Positions 42,189 through 50,325 of a DNA stretch of 64,000 nucleotides are shown here, piece by piece; position 1 is the first letter of the stretch; each line of letters starts with the position of its first letter. Origin of the DNA: an uncultured Aquimarina sp. (GTDB lineage: Bacteria; Bacteroidota; Bacteroidia; Flavobacteriales; Flavobacteriaceae); assembly GCF_947500065.1 (NCBI RefSeq), contig NZ_CANMQT010000006.1, positions 248,215 to 312,214 on the forward strand, read 5' to 3'. Position numbers and translations under genes: made by a program. The notes below the pieces were generated by a model. It did no database searches. It saw only the letters and a program-made list of their open reading frames with translations, and had not been told where the DNA came from.

Positions 42189-42260
42189 TTGTCAATCTGA
42201 ACTTGTCGAAGATAAGTAAAACTTTAGTTGTCAATTCACTTCGACTAGCTCAGCGTGACA
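42189..42260. repeat. two inverted REP-like units before the MaoC gene
   Basis: TTGTCAATCTGAACTTGTCG (from 42189, continuing AAG) and an inverted partner, CACTTCGACTAGCTCAGCGT then GACA (42238-42260), face each other across about 26 bp. The same unit occurs at 24810-24832. A pair of inverted units is the structure of a REPIN or small MITE-like element. Confidence 0.6.
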
Positions 42261-42282
42261 TCGATTCATAAAGTATAAAATC

Positions 42283-42750
42283 ATGAATCAACTAATTTGT
42301 AAAAACTTTGAAGAGTTTAAAACCTATGAAGGGAAACCATTACCAATAGGTGAGTGGTTAACCGTTACACAGGAAATGATCAATGCTTTTGCAGAAGCAA
42401 CGCAGGATTTTCAATGGGTGCATGTAGATTTAGAACGCATCAAAAAAGAATCACCATTTAAAAAGCCTATTGCACATGGTTTTCTGTCGATTTCTTTATT
42501 GTCTAAGATGTTAATGGATCTGATCTATATAGAAAGCTTTGCGATGGGTGTTAATTATGGGCTCAATAAAGTACGGTTTCCAAGCCCTGTGTTGGTAGAT
42601 AGTAGATTGAGATTACATAGTAGTATTAAGATGATAGAACCTTATGCGAATGAAGGATTAAAAATCACTTGGGATTGTTCTGTGGAAATAGAAGGTGTTG
42701 ATAAACCTGCATGCGTGGCAGAATTTGTTTCTTTGATGTTCGAAGGGTAG
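42283..42750 (+). CDS. MaoC family dehydratase (R-specific enoyl-CoA hydratase type)
   Basis: 155-residue hot-dog-fold hydratase. The active-site segment is TEDFQWVHVD-like ATQDFQWVHVDLERIKKESPFKKPIAHGFLSISLL, with Asp and His placed as in (R)-specific enoyl-CoA hydratases, followed by NYGLNKVRFPSPVLVDSRLRL. It is the last gene of the plus-strand catabolic run and would hydrate an enoyl-CoA. A REP-like pair separates it from the SDR gene. Confidence 0.92.
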   Translation: MNQLICKNFEEFKTYEGKPLPIGEWLTVTQEMINAFAEATQDFQWVHVDLERIKKESPFKKPIAHGFLSISLLSKMLMDLIYIESFAMGVNYGLNKVRFPSPVLVDSRLRLHSSIKMIEPYANEGLKITWDCSVEIEGVDKPACVAEFVSLMFEG

Positions 42751-42793
42751 GAGTTTGATATGTATCCTAGACAAACTATCTCTGGATGATGTG

Positions 42794-43369
42794 TTAGTCT
42801 AAAGGAAAAGAATACCCTAATGTTATTGCTCCCACAAATTGTTCTACCTCAGGTTGATAGTAATAGGCGAATGAAAATTCATAGTTGTGGTTACGGCCAA
42901 TAGCTAATCCTAATGTAAATGGATAATGATCTATTATTCCACTTTTTTCGATATTTTCAGTTCTTCCATCAAAATTTTTAAAAGAACCGATAGATGCTCC
43001 AATGCCAAATTCTATAAACGGCGCTACCCAAGGAATTGGGGCAGCAAGACGAATTTTACCACCAATTAGGAATGCTCTTGATGTAACCTCAAGATTATCT
43101 TGATTAAGTGTATTGTCATTATTGTCGGGCCAGGTTAAAATAACTCCAGCATAGGGTCTAATCCCAAACCATTTGGTAATTCCTAGAGCATATTCCCCTT
43201 GGGCATAAAAACCAGAGCCAATTGCCTCAGAAGATGAAGCGTAAGGAATGCTTATTCCATATCCAATCTCTACATCGATAGATTGACCTTTGGTAGGTTG
43301 AGCATTGGTGGAATTAGAAAAAAATGTTAGTATGCAAAAGATAAGAGTAATCCTAAAAATAGATAGCAT
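42794..43369 (-). CDS. outer-membrane beta-barrel protein, hypothetical
   Basis: 191-residue protein starting at ATG 43367-43369, chosen because it opens a signal peptide (IFRITLIFCILTFFSNSTNA, cleavage before QPTKG). A longer frame to 43438 adds 23 residues that disturb it. The mature part alternates hydrophobic and polar residues with many aromatic strand ends (YGISIPYASS, FGIRPYAGVILTW, YEFSFAYYYQPEV) and ends in ALGYSF-like TLGYSFPLD, typical of small 8-stranded outer-membrane barrels. No specific function is recognised. It is convergent with the MaoC gene. Confidence 0.75.
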   Translation of the reverse strand: MLSIFRITLIFCILTFFSNSTNAQPTKGQSIDVEIGYGISIPYASSSEAIGSGFYAQGEYALGITKWFGIRPYAGVILTWPDNNDNTLNQDNLEVTSRAFLIGGKIRLAAPIPWVAPFIEFGIGASIGSFKNFDGRTENIEKSGIIDHYPFTLGLAIGRNHNYEFSFAYYYQPEVEQFVGAITLGYSFPLD

Positions 43370-43613
43370 AAAGATTGTTTTGGTGTGAATGATGAATGTT
43401 ATCTGTGCAATTTTACTAATTGTTTTCGATAGTTTCACTATTTGTACCGTGCAAATAAATAAAATTTCCCTTGTTTATGTATTGCGAATAAAGTAAAATA
43501 TCCTTTCTATACTTCTTTCGAAACCAAAGATATTTGAGTTTTATGATAAAAGGAAATAACCTTTTGATTTAGGGCTAAAATTTGCTCTGATTTTATACAT
43601 AATGTAGTGTGTG

Positions 43614-44135
43614 TTATTCGAATTCGTCAGCGATTTCTTCTGTATCATCAACTATTTTTAGTGGAATTTTTTCATCCCAATATTTGTTTTCTTCAAACTG
43701 TTCAGATATACGTATTAATTTTGGAGTTTTCTTAAAGTTTTTTATGGTAAAATCAAAATAAAAAAAGCAATCGCAATCAGTCAAAGGATATGATTCTTCA
43801 ATCTCATATTCAATCACATTGTTTTTTAAAGTATCTATTCTTAAAGTGTCAATATCATGAGGTCTATCTAATTTAATTAGTAAAGTGTCATTTTTGTCTA
43901 TAACACTCTTTAAGTATCCATTTCCCCAAGAACAATTAACAATATATCCCAGTCTTACAAATAAATCTCCGTTCTTAACTTTATTTAGCCTAATTCCGAT
44001 TGAATCAACACCACATTCTTTTTTGCACTCGGAAATTTTGAAATTTTCAGTTCTTTCAAAGAGAGATATTTCTCTGGGTTTAGAGCAGCTTATAATTAGG
44101 AGCAATATAATTCCAACATTAAGTATAACTTTCAT
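43614..44135 (-). CDS. predicted lipoprotein of unknown function
   Basis: 173-residue protein with an N-terminal hydrophobic segment and lipobox LIISCS (Cys17), so it is probably membrane-anchored. The mature part has paired cysteines (SECKKECG, TDCDCFFYF) that could form disulfides, and is otherwise strand-rich. I recognise no family. It is a single gene in the accessory block, with spacers of 244 bp to the next minus-strand gene downstream and 328 bp to the one upstream, unlike the tight operons elsewhere. Confidence 0.7.
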   Translation of the reverse strand: MKVILNVGIILLLIISCSKPREISLFERTENFKISECKKECGVDSIGIRLNKVKNGDLFVRLGYIVNCSWGNGYLKSVIDKNDTLLIKLDRPHDIDTLRIDTLKNNVIEYEIEESYPLTDCDCFFYFDFTIKNFKKTPKLIRISEQFEENKYWDEKIPLKIVDDTEEIADEFE

Positions 44136-44463
44136 TCTTTATTTTTCATTGTCTTTATTGCATATAATGCCAAATATATGAATGGGAGCAAGATAAATAT
44201 GCATGAACCAATCGATTTATCCCTACCTACTTGGCGGATGGCAGGCAGGTGTGCATTTTTATTTCTTGTTTAATTTATAAAAGCTTGTACTCAGCTTGAC
44301 TGGTATATATTTCCATTCCAAAAATGCAACAACTATTCGGTCGATCACTTAGTTTAGTTGTTATGATCATATATGCAATGGTGCCTACTGGCTTTTATTT
44401 CGTTATAACCGAACCAGAACAAACATCACCTTCTTCAATTCCAGCTAGCCAAACGTTTAATTT
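44136..44463. other. long spacer with repeat copy A
   Basis: This 328-bp spacer contains the repeat CTACCTACTTGGCGGATGGC-AGGCAGG (44223-44249) followed by a diverged stretch that also occurs after the second copy at 47853. A 47-codon plus-strand frame (44324-44467) with one hydrophobic segment exists here, but it overlaps the repeat-like tail and is interrupted in the other copy, so I do not call it a gene. Confidence 0.5.
44223..44256. repeat. diverged intergenic repeat, copy A
   Basis: CTACCTACTTGGCGGATGGC followed by AGGCAGGTGTGCAT. It differs at only a few positions from 47855-47888. Its ends are partly self-complementary (CCTAC/GGCAGG), as in the CCTGCC...GGCAGG palindromes common in Flavobacteriia. 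Confidence 0.65.
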
Positions 44464-44790
44464 TTAAGTTCGCTGCTCAGTAAGTTTTTTCAAAAAGTTG
44501 GAAACGCACATTGGATAAACACTTCCATATTCCGCTTGCTTATTTTTTGCCGGGAATTTCATTTCTAATTCAGCGTCTCTGTATGAAATCCAAATTCTTT
44601 GAACTTTTTTAAGTCTGTCAATAAAAACTGAGTCAGATTTATATTCAATCAATATTTTTTGATAAACATTATTAAGTTCAATGTCAGCTTTTTGATATTC
44701 ATTATTCGCATCTTTATTCATTTCTGATTGAGTCTGCGAAAAACAAGGCAAATAAAAAGTTAGAAATAATATTAAAAGTATTCGATTCAT
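44464..44790 (-). CDS. DUF1311/LprI-like secreted protein
   Basis: 108-residue protein with a signal peptide (ILLILFLTFYLPCFSQ) and a single helical domain of the DUF1311 (lysozyme inhibitor LprI-like) family. MNKDANNEYQKADIELNNVY and LKKVQRIWISYRDAELEMKF give the typical YxxAdxxLNxxY and QrxWixYRDa motifs, and YPMCVSNFLKKLTEQR ends it. It lies alone in the accessory block. Members may protect against lysozyme, but this has been shown for few of them. Confidence 0.82.
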   Translation of the reverse strand: MNRILLILFLTFYLPCFSQTQSEMNKDANNEYQKADIELNNVYQKILIEYKSDSVFIDRLKKVQRIWISYRDAELEMKFPAKNKQAEYGSVYPMCVSNFLKKLTEQRT

Positions 44791-44956
44791 TTTTCAGAGT
44801 TTTTTTTAGATTGTTATCAACTTGTTTGTGTATGGCTGGTGTGACTTAGAATTCACAGGATTTTTAGTTACAATAAATGGTTGTTTAAATGTATACGTTT
44901 TGCTTAGAGCAGAAGTTAAGCATTTATTATACACGTCTTATAGGTAGTAGTCATTT

Positions 44957-46471
44957 CTATAATTTCAATTTCATTATAATATTTTTTGCATTTTCGTTTT
45001 TTGGATCTAATTCTAGCGATTTTTCATAATTTAAAAGAGCTTGTTTTTTATTTCCATTTTTTAAATACGCTTCTGCCAAACTATCATATGCATTTGAAGA
45101 TTTTGGAAATTCTACAACATTTAATTTAAAGGCTTCAATTGCATCCTTTATTCTATCCATCTTTAACAAAGCATATCCAACTTGATTCATCTCTGCCTCT
45201 GATAAATAATAAGTTCCCAAGGCTTTGTGTTTATTGAAAAATTGGATTCCAGTTTCCATATTTTCGTTCTGAATAATATCAATAAAGGATTGAGCTAGCG
45301 ACTTTTTTGGCTTCGAATAAGGCATTTCAATTAGCTTATGATAAATTTCAGTAGCTAGAGGACCCATCCAAGGACCTCCACTAGAAGTAAAAAGAATCAA
45401 AGCAATATCGTAATCTGGAAAAAGCAGATACAATGTTCTAAACCCATTGTTGTTTCCTTCGTTCACATAAAATGTATAGTTTTCTTTTTCTCCTTTTATA
45501 AGCCCTAATCCATAATCTCCGGTGATTTCATCGAAATCTGTAAGAATTAAAGGTGTTCTAATGCCATTGGTTTTGTAATCCTGATAAGCTCGCATTTGCA
45601 CAATAGCCAATTTGGATAAATCGGTAACAGTTGAATAAGTACCACTTGCAGGAACAGCCTTACCCCAATCGGTTTTAACGTTAGCGGGTTTACTTCTATT
45701 CTCAGGACGATAAGCTGTTACTAAATTGTTTGTTTGTTTTTCATTTAGTGAAATGACGGTGTTTTTCATGCCATATTTAATAGACCTTCCCGTAACATAT
45801 TCCCTTAAAAGCTCATCATAACTTTGTCCTGAAACGAGCTCACAAATGTATCCTGCGATATTATATCCGGAACTAGAGTAAGAAAATTTTTCTCCTGGTT
45901 CAGAGTTTAAAACGATTTTATTTAAATCATTGATGAATTCCTGTTCGGTATATCCTTTAGTATAATTAGACTCTTGCTTATTGTATATTGAGCATAATCT
46001 ATGAGGAATTCCTGCTGTATGAGACATTAAATGTTTAAGCTGTACATTTTTTAAATTTTCTTTTGCCTCTTTTGTCAATACATTGTCTAAGTAAGTGATG
46101 ATAGGTTCCTCTAAATTTAGTTTCCCTTCATCTATTAAATAGTTTGTAATAATTCCAGTAAACGTTTTGGCAATAGATGCTAACTCATACATCGAATTTT
46201 TATCGATCTTTTTTTCGCTTCCTCGCTTCATGATACCAAATTCATCAACATATGAAATAGCACCTCCTCTTACTACACTTATGGAAACAGCAGGAATATT
46301 GTTTTCTATCATTGCCGACTCTATGGTAGCCGCAATCCACTTATTTTCTTCTATAATTTTATCTTTAGATTCGTTCACTAATTTCTGTCTACTTTGTGCT
46401 TCCGAACTTTTACAACTAGTAAATGCTAATAAAAATATAGAAGTGTAAATAAGACTCATTTTAATTTTCAT
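44957..46471 (-). CDS. serine hydrolase (class C beta-lactamase fold) with C-terminal TPRs
   Basis: 504-residue lipoprotein (lipobox LLAFTSC, Cys20) with a beta-lactamase/D-aminopeptidase-type domain. The nucleophile is Ser99 in ELASIAKTFTG (SxxK with Lys102). The second motif is Tyr-Ser in FSYSSSGYNIAGY, and a GxxG-like third motif lies near YVNEGNNNGFRTLY. From about residue 400 to the end there are TPR-like helices (AYDSLAEAYLKNGNKKQALL, NYEKSLELDPKNENAKN). Likely a periplasmic peptidase or esterase rather than a true beta-lactamase. The AraC-type gene lies 127 bp upstream on the same strand and may regulate it. Confidence 0.88.
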   Translation of the reverse strand: MKIKMSLIYTSIFLLAFTSCKSSEAQSRQKLVNESKDKIIEENKWIAATIESAMIENNIPAVSISVVRGGAISYVDEFGIMKRGSEKKIDKNSMYELASIAKTFTGIITNYLIDEGKLNLEEPIITYLDNVLTKEAKENLKNVQLKHLMSHTAGIPHRLCSIYNKQESNYTKGYTEQEFINDLNKIVLNSEPGEKFSYSSSGYNIAGYICELVSGQSYDELLREYVTGRSIKYGMKNTVISLNEKQTNNLVTAYRPENRSKPANVKTDWGKAVPASGTYSTVTDLSKLAIVQMRAYQDYKTNGIRTPLILTDFDEITGDYGLGLIKGEKENYTFYVNEGNNNGFRTLYLLFPDYDIALILFTSSGGPWMGPLATEIYHKLIEMPYSKPKKSLAQSFIDIIQNENMETGIQFFNKHKALGTYYLSEAEMNQVGYALLKMDRIKDAIEAFKLNVVEFPKSSNAYDSLAEAYLKNGNKKQALLNYEKSLELDPKNENAKNIIMKLKL

Positions 46472-46598
46472 AATGGATAGTATTAATATTTATAAAAACC
46501 AAAAGTAGTTTAGCTTATATTCGTATGCGACCGAATAAACTATTCGAACCTTTTTTTTTCTAAAAATCTGAAATTATTTTTTTAGATAATTTCTTGAT

Positions 46599-47750
46599 TT
46601 AGGAATATTGTTTTCTATACGAAGTGGGAGTTAGCCCTGTGTGTTTTTTAAAACTAGAATTAAATGACGATTTTGAATTAAAGCCAACTTCATATAAGAT
46701 TTCCAGGATGGTAGTTTTTTTTTGGTTTGGGTCTTGGAAAATTTTCTTAGCAACCTCAATTCTATAGTCGTTAATAAATTCATAGAAGTTTTTATGAATA
46801 TGATGGTTTATGAGAATTGATAATTCTTGTGGTGTCATATCCAGATCGCTTGCTAATTCTTTAATGGTCAAATTTGGATTTAAAAAGGGTTTTTGTTCTT
46901 CCATATACAACTTCAATGAATTAATCTTTTTGGATATGGATTCTAGATGATTATAATTTTCACCCGCTCTAGAATTAACCAATGTAGATATCAATTGAAT
47001 TTTAGAATCAATCCCTCTAAACATTTTTGGTATAAGTAAGGCCTTTAGTATTAACCAGCAAGTAAAAGCTAAAATTAGAATAAGGATAATGAGCCTTATC
47101 TCTATCATGTAATTTGGTGAAGAACTAAATTTGTAGATGTTCTTAGCCACGGTTGCTACAAATAGAATAGTTAATATTACATTCATTTGAAACAACCAGT
47201 TGTAATTGTCTTTTATGGTCGAAGAATAATTTTCGTACATTATTCTTTTATATTTCCAAAGTGCGAGAAATGTAGCTATGATGTAGCCCAATCTTTGAAA
47301 TGTTGCCAGAATATAAGTAAATGAGCCTTCAATTTCTTTCGAATTTGTTGGTAATTCCCCAAGAATAAATGACAAATAAAACCTAGGGAATAATACTATG
47401 GTACTTAATAAAAGAGGAACTAAATGCCATAGATGTTTGAATCTAATTTTAAAATCAGAGTAAAGAATTGAAATTACAAATAAATATAATAACGGTCGTT
47501 CTAGAAAACCTGCAATATCATGCCTAAGCATGTCTATAATAGGGTGGACATACGAAAAAGTATTATAAAAATAGGAACTGATATCTAAGCTTCCAATTAA
47601 TAGATATAATGCTAGCAAGATATTCGGCAACTTGTTATTTGTTCTAACAGTAATTAGAAAAAAAGAAAAAAGTATAGATATTATGATTAATACTGCAGTG
47701 ATTATTTGAAGAAAGAATTCCGATAAATTGAGTGTTACTTCACTATTCAT
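46599..47750 (-). CDS. membrane-bound AraC-family transcriptional regulator
   Basis: 383-residue protein. About residues 10-250 contain seven predicted membrane helices, and the C-terminal 100 residues are an AraC helix-turn-helix domain (LTIKELASDLDMTPQELSIL, then ILEILYEVGFNSKSSFNSSF and TGLTPTSYRKQYS). Such 7TM-AraC proteins sense a signal in or at the membrane and act directly on DNA. It lies just upstream of the serine hydrolase gene on the same strand. The signal is unknown. Confidence 0.9.
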   Translation of the reverse strand: MNSEVTLNLSEFFLQIITAVLIIISILFSFFLITVRTNNKLPNILLALYLLIGSLDISSYFYNTFSYVHPIIDMLRHDIAGFLERPLLYLFVISILYSDFKIRFKHLWHLVPLLLSTIVLFPRFYLSFILGELPTNSKEIEGSFTYILATFQRLGYIIATFLALWKYKRIMYENYSSTIKDNYNWLFQMNVILTILFVATVAKNIYKFSSSPNYMIEIRLIILILILAFTCWLILKALLIPKMFRGIDSKIQLISTLVNSRAGENYNHLESISKKINSLKLYMEEQKPFLNPNLTIKELASDLDMTPQELSILINHHIHKNFYEFINDYRIEVAKKIFQDPNQKKTTILEILYEVGFNSKSSFNSSFKKHTGLTPTSYRKQYS

Positions 47751-48047
47751 TTAACTAAGTCTCTATTTTGCATTTGTCAAAGCAATTGCTGGTAACATTT
47801 AATATATGGTGTTGTAGCAAAGTAAAATAGTTACCTTGCTTTTCGATTTCTTCCTGCCTACCTGGCGGATGGCAGGCAGGTGTGTATTGTTTGCTAAGTT
47901 TTACTTTTTGCAAGCATTGTGTCTTGCCAAAAATACAGAAACGATTCGATTCATCATCTAGCTGCTGATCATATATATGGTGTTATGTGTTTTTTTATTT
48001 CATTCGAGTCTTTTATTTCATACTCTTTTGAGACAGGGGAATATCTA
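47751..48047. other. spacer with repeat copy B
   Basis: The spacer upstream of the AraC gene has the short motif ATATATGGTGTT twice (about 47802-47813 and 47975-47986), on either side of the repeat at 47853-47888. No frame is supported. The tail after the repeat (CCAAAAATACAGAAACGATT onward) aligns loosely with the tail of copy A. Confidence 0.45.
47853..47888. repeat. diverged intergenic repeat, copy B
   Basis: CCTGCCTACCTGGCGGATGG followed by CAGGCAGGTGTGTATT. The ends CCTGCCT and AGGCAGG are perfectly complementary. It matches copy A at 44223-44256 with few differences. Confidence 0.7.
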
Positions 48048-48236
48048 TTAATTTTCAAATAATTCCATCAGTTCCTTACTATACAATCCAGATTTGATCA
48101 TAAATAAATTGTTAGATATTGTACTTATTATATGAAAGTCATTTCCTATTCCTTCATGAACATCTTTAGGTTTTCTTACTCTAGAGTCGTCTTCCCATTC
48201 CGCTTGTCCGTTATATTTGCAGTATAATTTATAAGT
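48048..48236 (-). pseudogene. gene remnant, C-terminal fragment without a start
   Basis: A minus-strand frame of 62 codons ends in TAA at 48048-48050 and encodes a protein-like sequence (YKLYCKYNGQAEWEDDSRVR, later GNDFHIISTISNNLFMIKSG, ending ELMELFEN). A stop lies immediately upstream (48237-48239), and no usable start codon exists near the beginning. Its composition looks coding, so it is best read as the tail of a truncated gene. No family is recognised. Confidence 0.45.
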
Positions 48237-48290
48237 TTAGAGATTAATTTTACTCATTGATAATTAATTCCAACTTAGGTTGTGATTTTG

Positions 48291-48656
48291 TTATTTTAGG
48301 TTTATTTCTATCTCATTATTTGGTTCATCAATTTTTATCCATTCCATAAAATCTGATTTCGGATAACATTTTGTGAAATCAGTTCCTTTAATATTTGCAT
48401 AAGCTTTGCGTGAATAATTTCCGAAAATTACTCTTCCTAAATATTCTTTTTCTTCTCCATTTTCAACAAACAAAATTGTTGTTTTAACCGTTGCGGATTC
48501 GTTAGTTTTTCTTTTTTTAAAAAGCGAACTTATTGATATTTCAATAGGGTACATCCCAGTGTAATTATACCCATTTTTATTAAACTGATTTAGAAGTTGA
48601 TGATTTAGATAATTCCAAAAAGCATTATTATATGGTATTTTATTTTCAACTAGCAT
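48291..48656 (-). CDS. hypothetical protein, 121 residues
   Basis: Soluble protein beginning MLVENKIPYNNAFWNYLNHQ, with KTTILFVENGEEKEYLGRVIFG in the middle and FMEWIKIDEPNNEIEINLK at the end. No signal peptide or membrane segment. The alternation of strands and a single helix is compatible with a small immunity-like or enzyme-inhibitor fold, but I recognise no family. It sits alone in the accessory block between a gene remnant and the flavoprotein gene. Confidence 0.6.
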   Translation of the reverse strand: MLVENKIPYNNAFWNYLNHQLLNQFNKNGYNYTGMYPIEISISSLFKKRKTNESATVKTTILFVENGEEKEYLGRVIFGNYSRKAYANIKGTDFTKCYPKSDFMEWIKIDEPNNEIEINLK

Positions 48657-48801
48657 TTATAGATAAAAATTTAGATAGTTTTTTTAATGAATCACAACAA
48701 TTGCATATAATCATCAAAAGTAACTATATATTCTTTTATAAACTTTACCCTATATTAATTCCTCATTAGCATATGTGTTATAGTAACAAGGATACGATAT
48801 T

Positions 48802-50325
48802 TTAGGTTTCTGTTGGGATGCTCATTCCAAAAGAAAATAAGTTTTCTGGATCGACTTGTTTTTTTATTTCAATCAATTTAGGTAGGTTGTCACCATAATA
48901 ATATTGTAATAGCTCAATTCTTCCTTTTGGAGTATCTGGTCTATTCACTAGACTTGCATCCGGAAAATTGATAAATGCCCCTTCTACATGTGGTTGTAAG
49001 GCTGTTCTGAAATCTTCAATCCATTTTATATATTTTTCTGTATTAGGATCCTCAGGATTAGACCACCATGCCTGGAACTGGAGTAAGAAGTCTTTTGCTC
49101 GATATGGGAATGGACCCTCAGTAAAATCCTGGATAGCTCCACCCATTCCATGTAAGCTTAGGTATAGATTAACCACTTCAGAGGCTTTTGTGTTATCAAG
49201 ATAGGTAACGATTTTATCCACTAACGCATCATCATATATCGGAAATGCTGAAGAGATTTTATGTGGGTGTGGTCCATCACAAGTCTGCGTTGGCGCTTCT
49301 TCATCCTTTACTAGAGATACTGTTGGTTGTAAAAGGCTACCTAAACGAGTTTGTCGTTTAGCTAAAAGACTTGGCAATGGTTCACTTTGCTTTTTAGAAT
49401 GAAGTAATGCATTAACTATTTCTGTATAGGTTTGTGATTCATACAGTTCATACGTTGGCTTAGAAATATCATAAAATGGCTGCAAAATCTTTTGTAAATC
49501 CGGGATCTCTCCATAGAATTGCCCTACTAACAATATAGCTGTTCTAGAAGGTGTATTTTGATCAGTAACAGAAAGACGACAAGCAGTAGTTAGATTACAG
49601 GTATGTGTGGGTAGTTCTTGCATCCATTTTTTAGCAATCTTTAGCATTTTGTCTTTAGGCCAATGTAGCTCAAACGTAGTTACATTGTCCTTAAGTGGAC
49701 TTAACTTAAATAAAAAGTCAGTGATTACCCCAAAATTACCACCACCGCCACCTCTGATTGCCCAAAAAAGTTCTGAGTAACTATCTTTATTGGCTTTTAC
49801 GATCTTTCCGTTTGCCAGCACAATTTCTGCTTCAATGATATTGTCTGCGGTCAGTCCATATTTTCTGGCTGATAATCCCCATCCACCACCTTGTGTCAAT
49901 CCTCCAACATTAACAGAACCACAACCACCTCCAGGAATGATTCGATTTTTAGATTCTAATTCTTTGTATACTTCTTGCAATTTTTTTCCAGGTGGAATCC
50001 AAGCGTAATCATTGGTGTTATCTGTGTATCGAATGGTGTGTATTTTGGATAAATCGATGATAAAAACATCGTTATCAGAACACATTCCTTCATGCTGGTG
50101 ACCTCCTGATCGTATACGAAGATGTAATCCTGCTTCTTTGCAAATTTTGATAGCACAAGATACATCTTCTGCATTTTCGCAATATCCAATAGCCAGTGGA
50201 TAATAATTAAACCTAGAATTGGCAATAATACGACTCTTATCATAATCAGGATCGGTAGGACATACGATTGTAAAAGTACAGCCTTGCTCTTTAAACTTAT
50301 TCCTTAATTCTTTACAGTTGATCAT
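48802..50325 (-). CDS. FAD-linked oxidase, berberine bridge enzyme-like, probable bicovalent FAD
   Basis: 507-residue oxidase of the VAO/PCMH flavoprotein family. The FAD domain contains RSGGHQHEG (His76, expected 8-alpha-histidyl link) and PGGGCGSVNVGGLTQGGGWG (Cys135, expected 6-S-cysteinyl link), the two attachment points of bicovalent oxidases. LFWAIRGGGGGNFGVITDF follows. The C-terminal BBE segment is LLQYYYGDNLPKLIEIKKQVDPENLFSFGMSI-like, with the Tyr-Asn-Phe hinge. No signal peptide, so it is probably cytoplasmic. Known members oxidise sugars, alkaloids or polyketides; the substrate here is unknown. Confidence 0.9.
   Translation of the reverse strand: MINCKELRNKFKEQGCTFTIVCPTDPDYDKSRIIANSRFNYYPLAIGYCENAEDVSCAIKICKEAGLHLRIRSGGHQHEGMCSDNDVFIIDLSKIHTIRYTDNTNDYAWIPPGKKLQEVYKELESKNRIIPGGGCGSVNVGGLTQGGGWGLSARKYGLTADNIIEAEIVLANGKIVKANKDSYSELFWAIRGGGGGNFGVITDFLFKLSPLKDNVTTFELHWPKDKMLKIAKKWMQELPTHTCNLTTACRLSVTDQNTPSRTAILLVGQFYGEIPDLQKILQPFYDISKPTYELYESQTYTEIVNALLHSKKQSEPLPSLLAKRQTRLGSLLQPTVSLVKDEEAPTQTCDGPHPHKISSAFPIYDDALVDKIVTYLDNTKASEVVNLYLSLHGMGGAIQDFTEGPFPYRAKDFLLQFQAWWSNPEDPNTEKYIKWIEDFRTALQPHVEGAFINFPDASLVNRPDTPKGRIELLQYYYGDNLPKLIEIKKQVDPENLFSFGMSIPTET

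Noticed and set aside
44324..44467. 47-codon plus-strand frame with one hydrophobic segment in the spacer of repeat copy A
   Set aside because: It overlaps the tail of a repeat whose second copy does not keep the frame (ATA in place of ATG and an early stop), and it runs into the convergent gene's stop codon.
47800..47990. Possible integron attC-like recombination sites (GTGTTATG and GTGTTGTAG motifs)
   Set aside because: The core GTTRRRY and RYYYAAC boxes are not met, no paired inner boxes are seen, and there is no integrase in the window.
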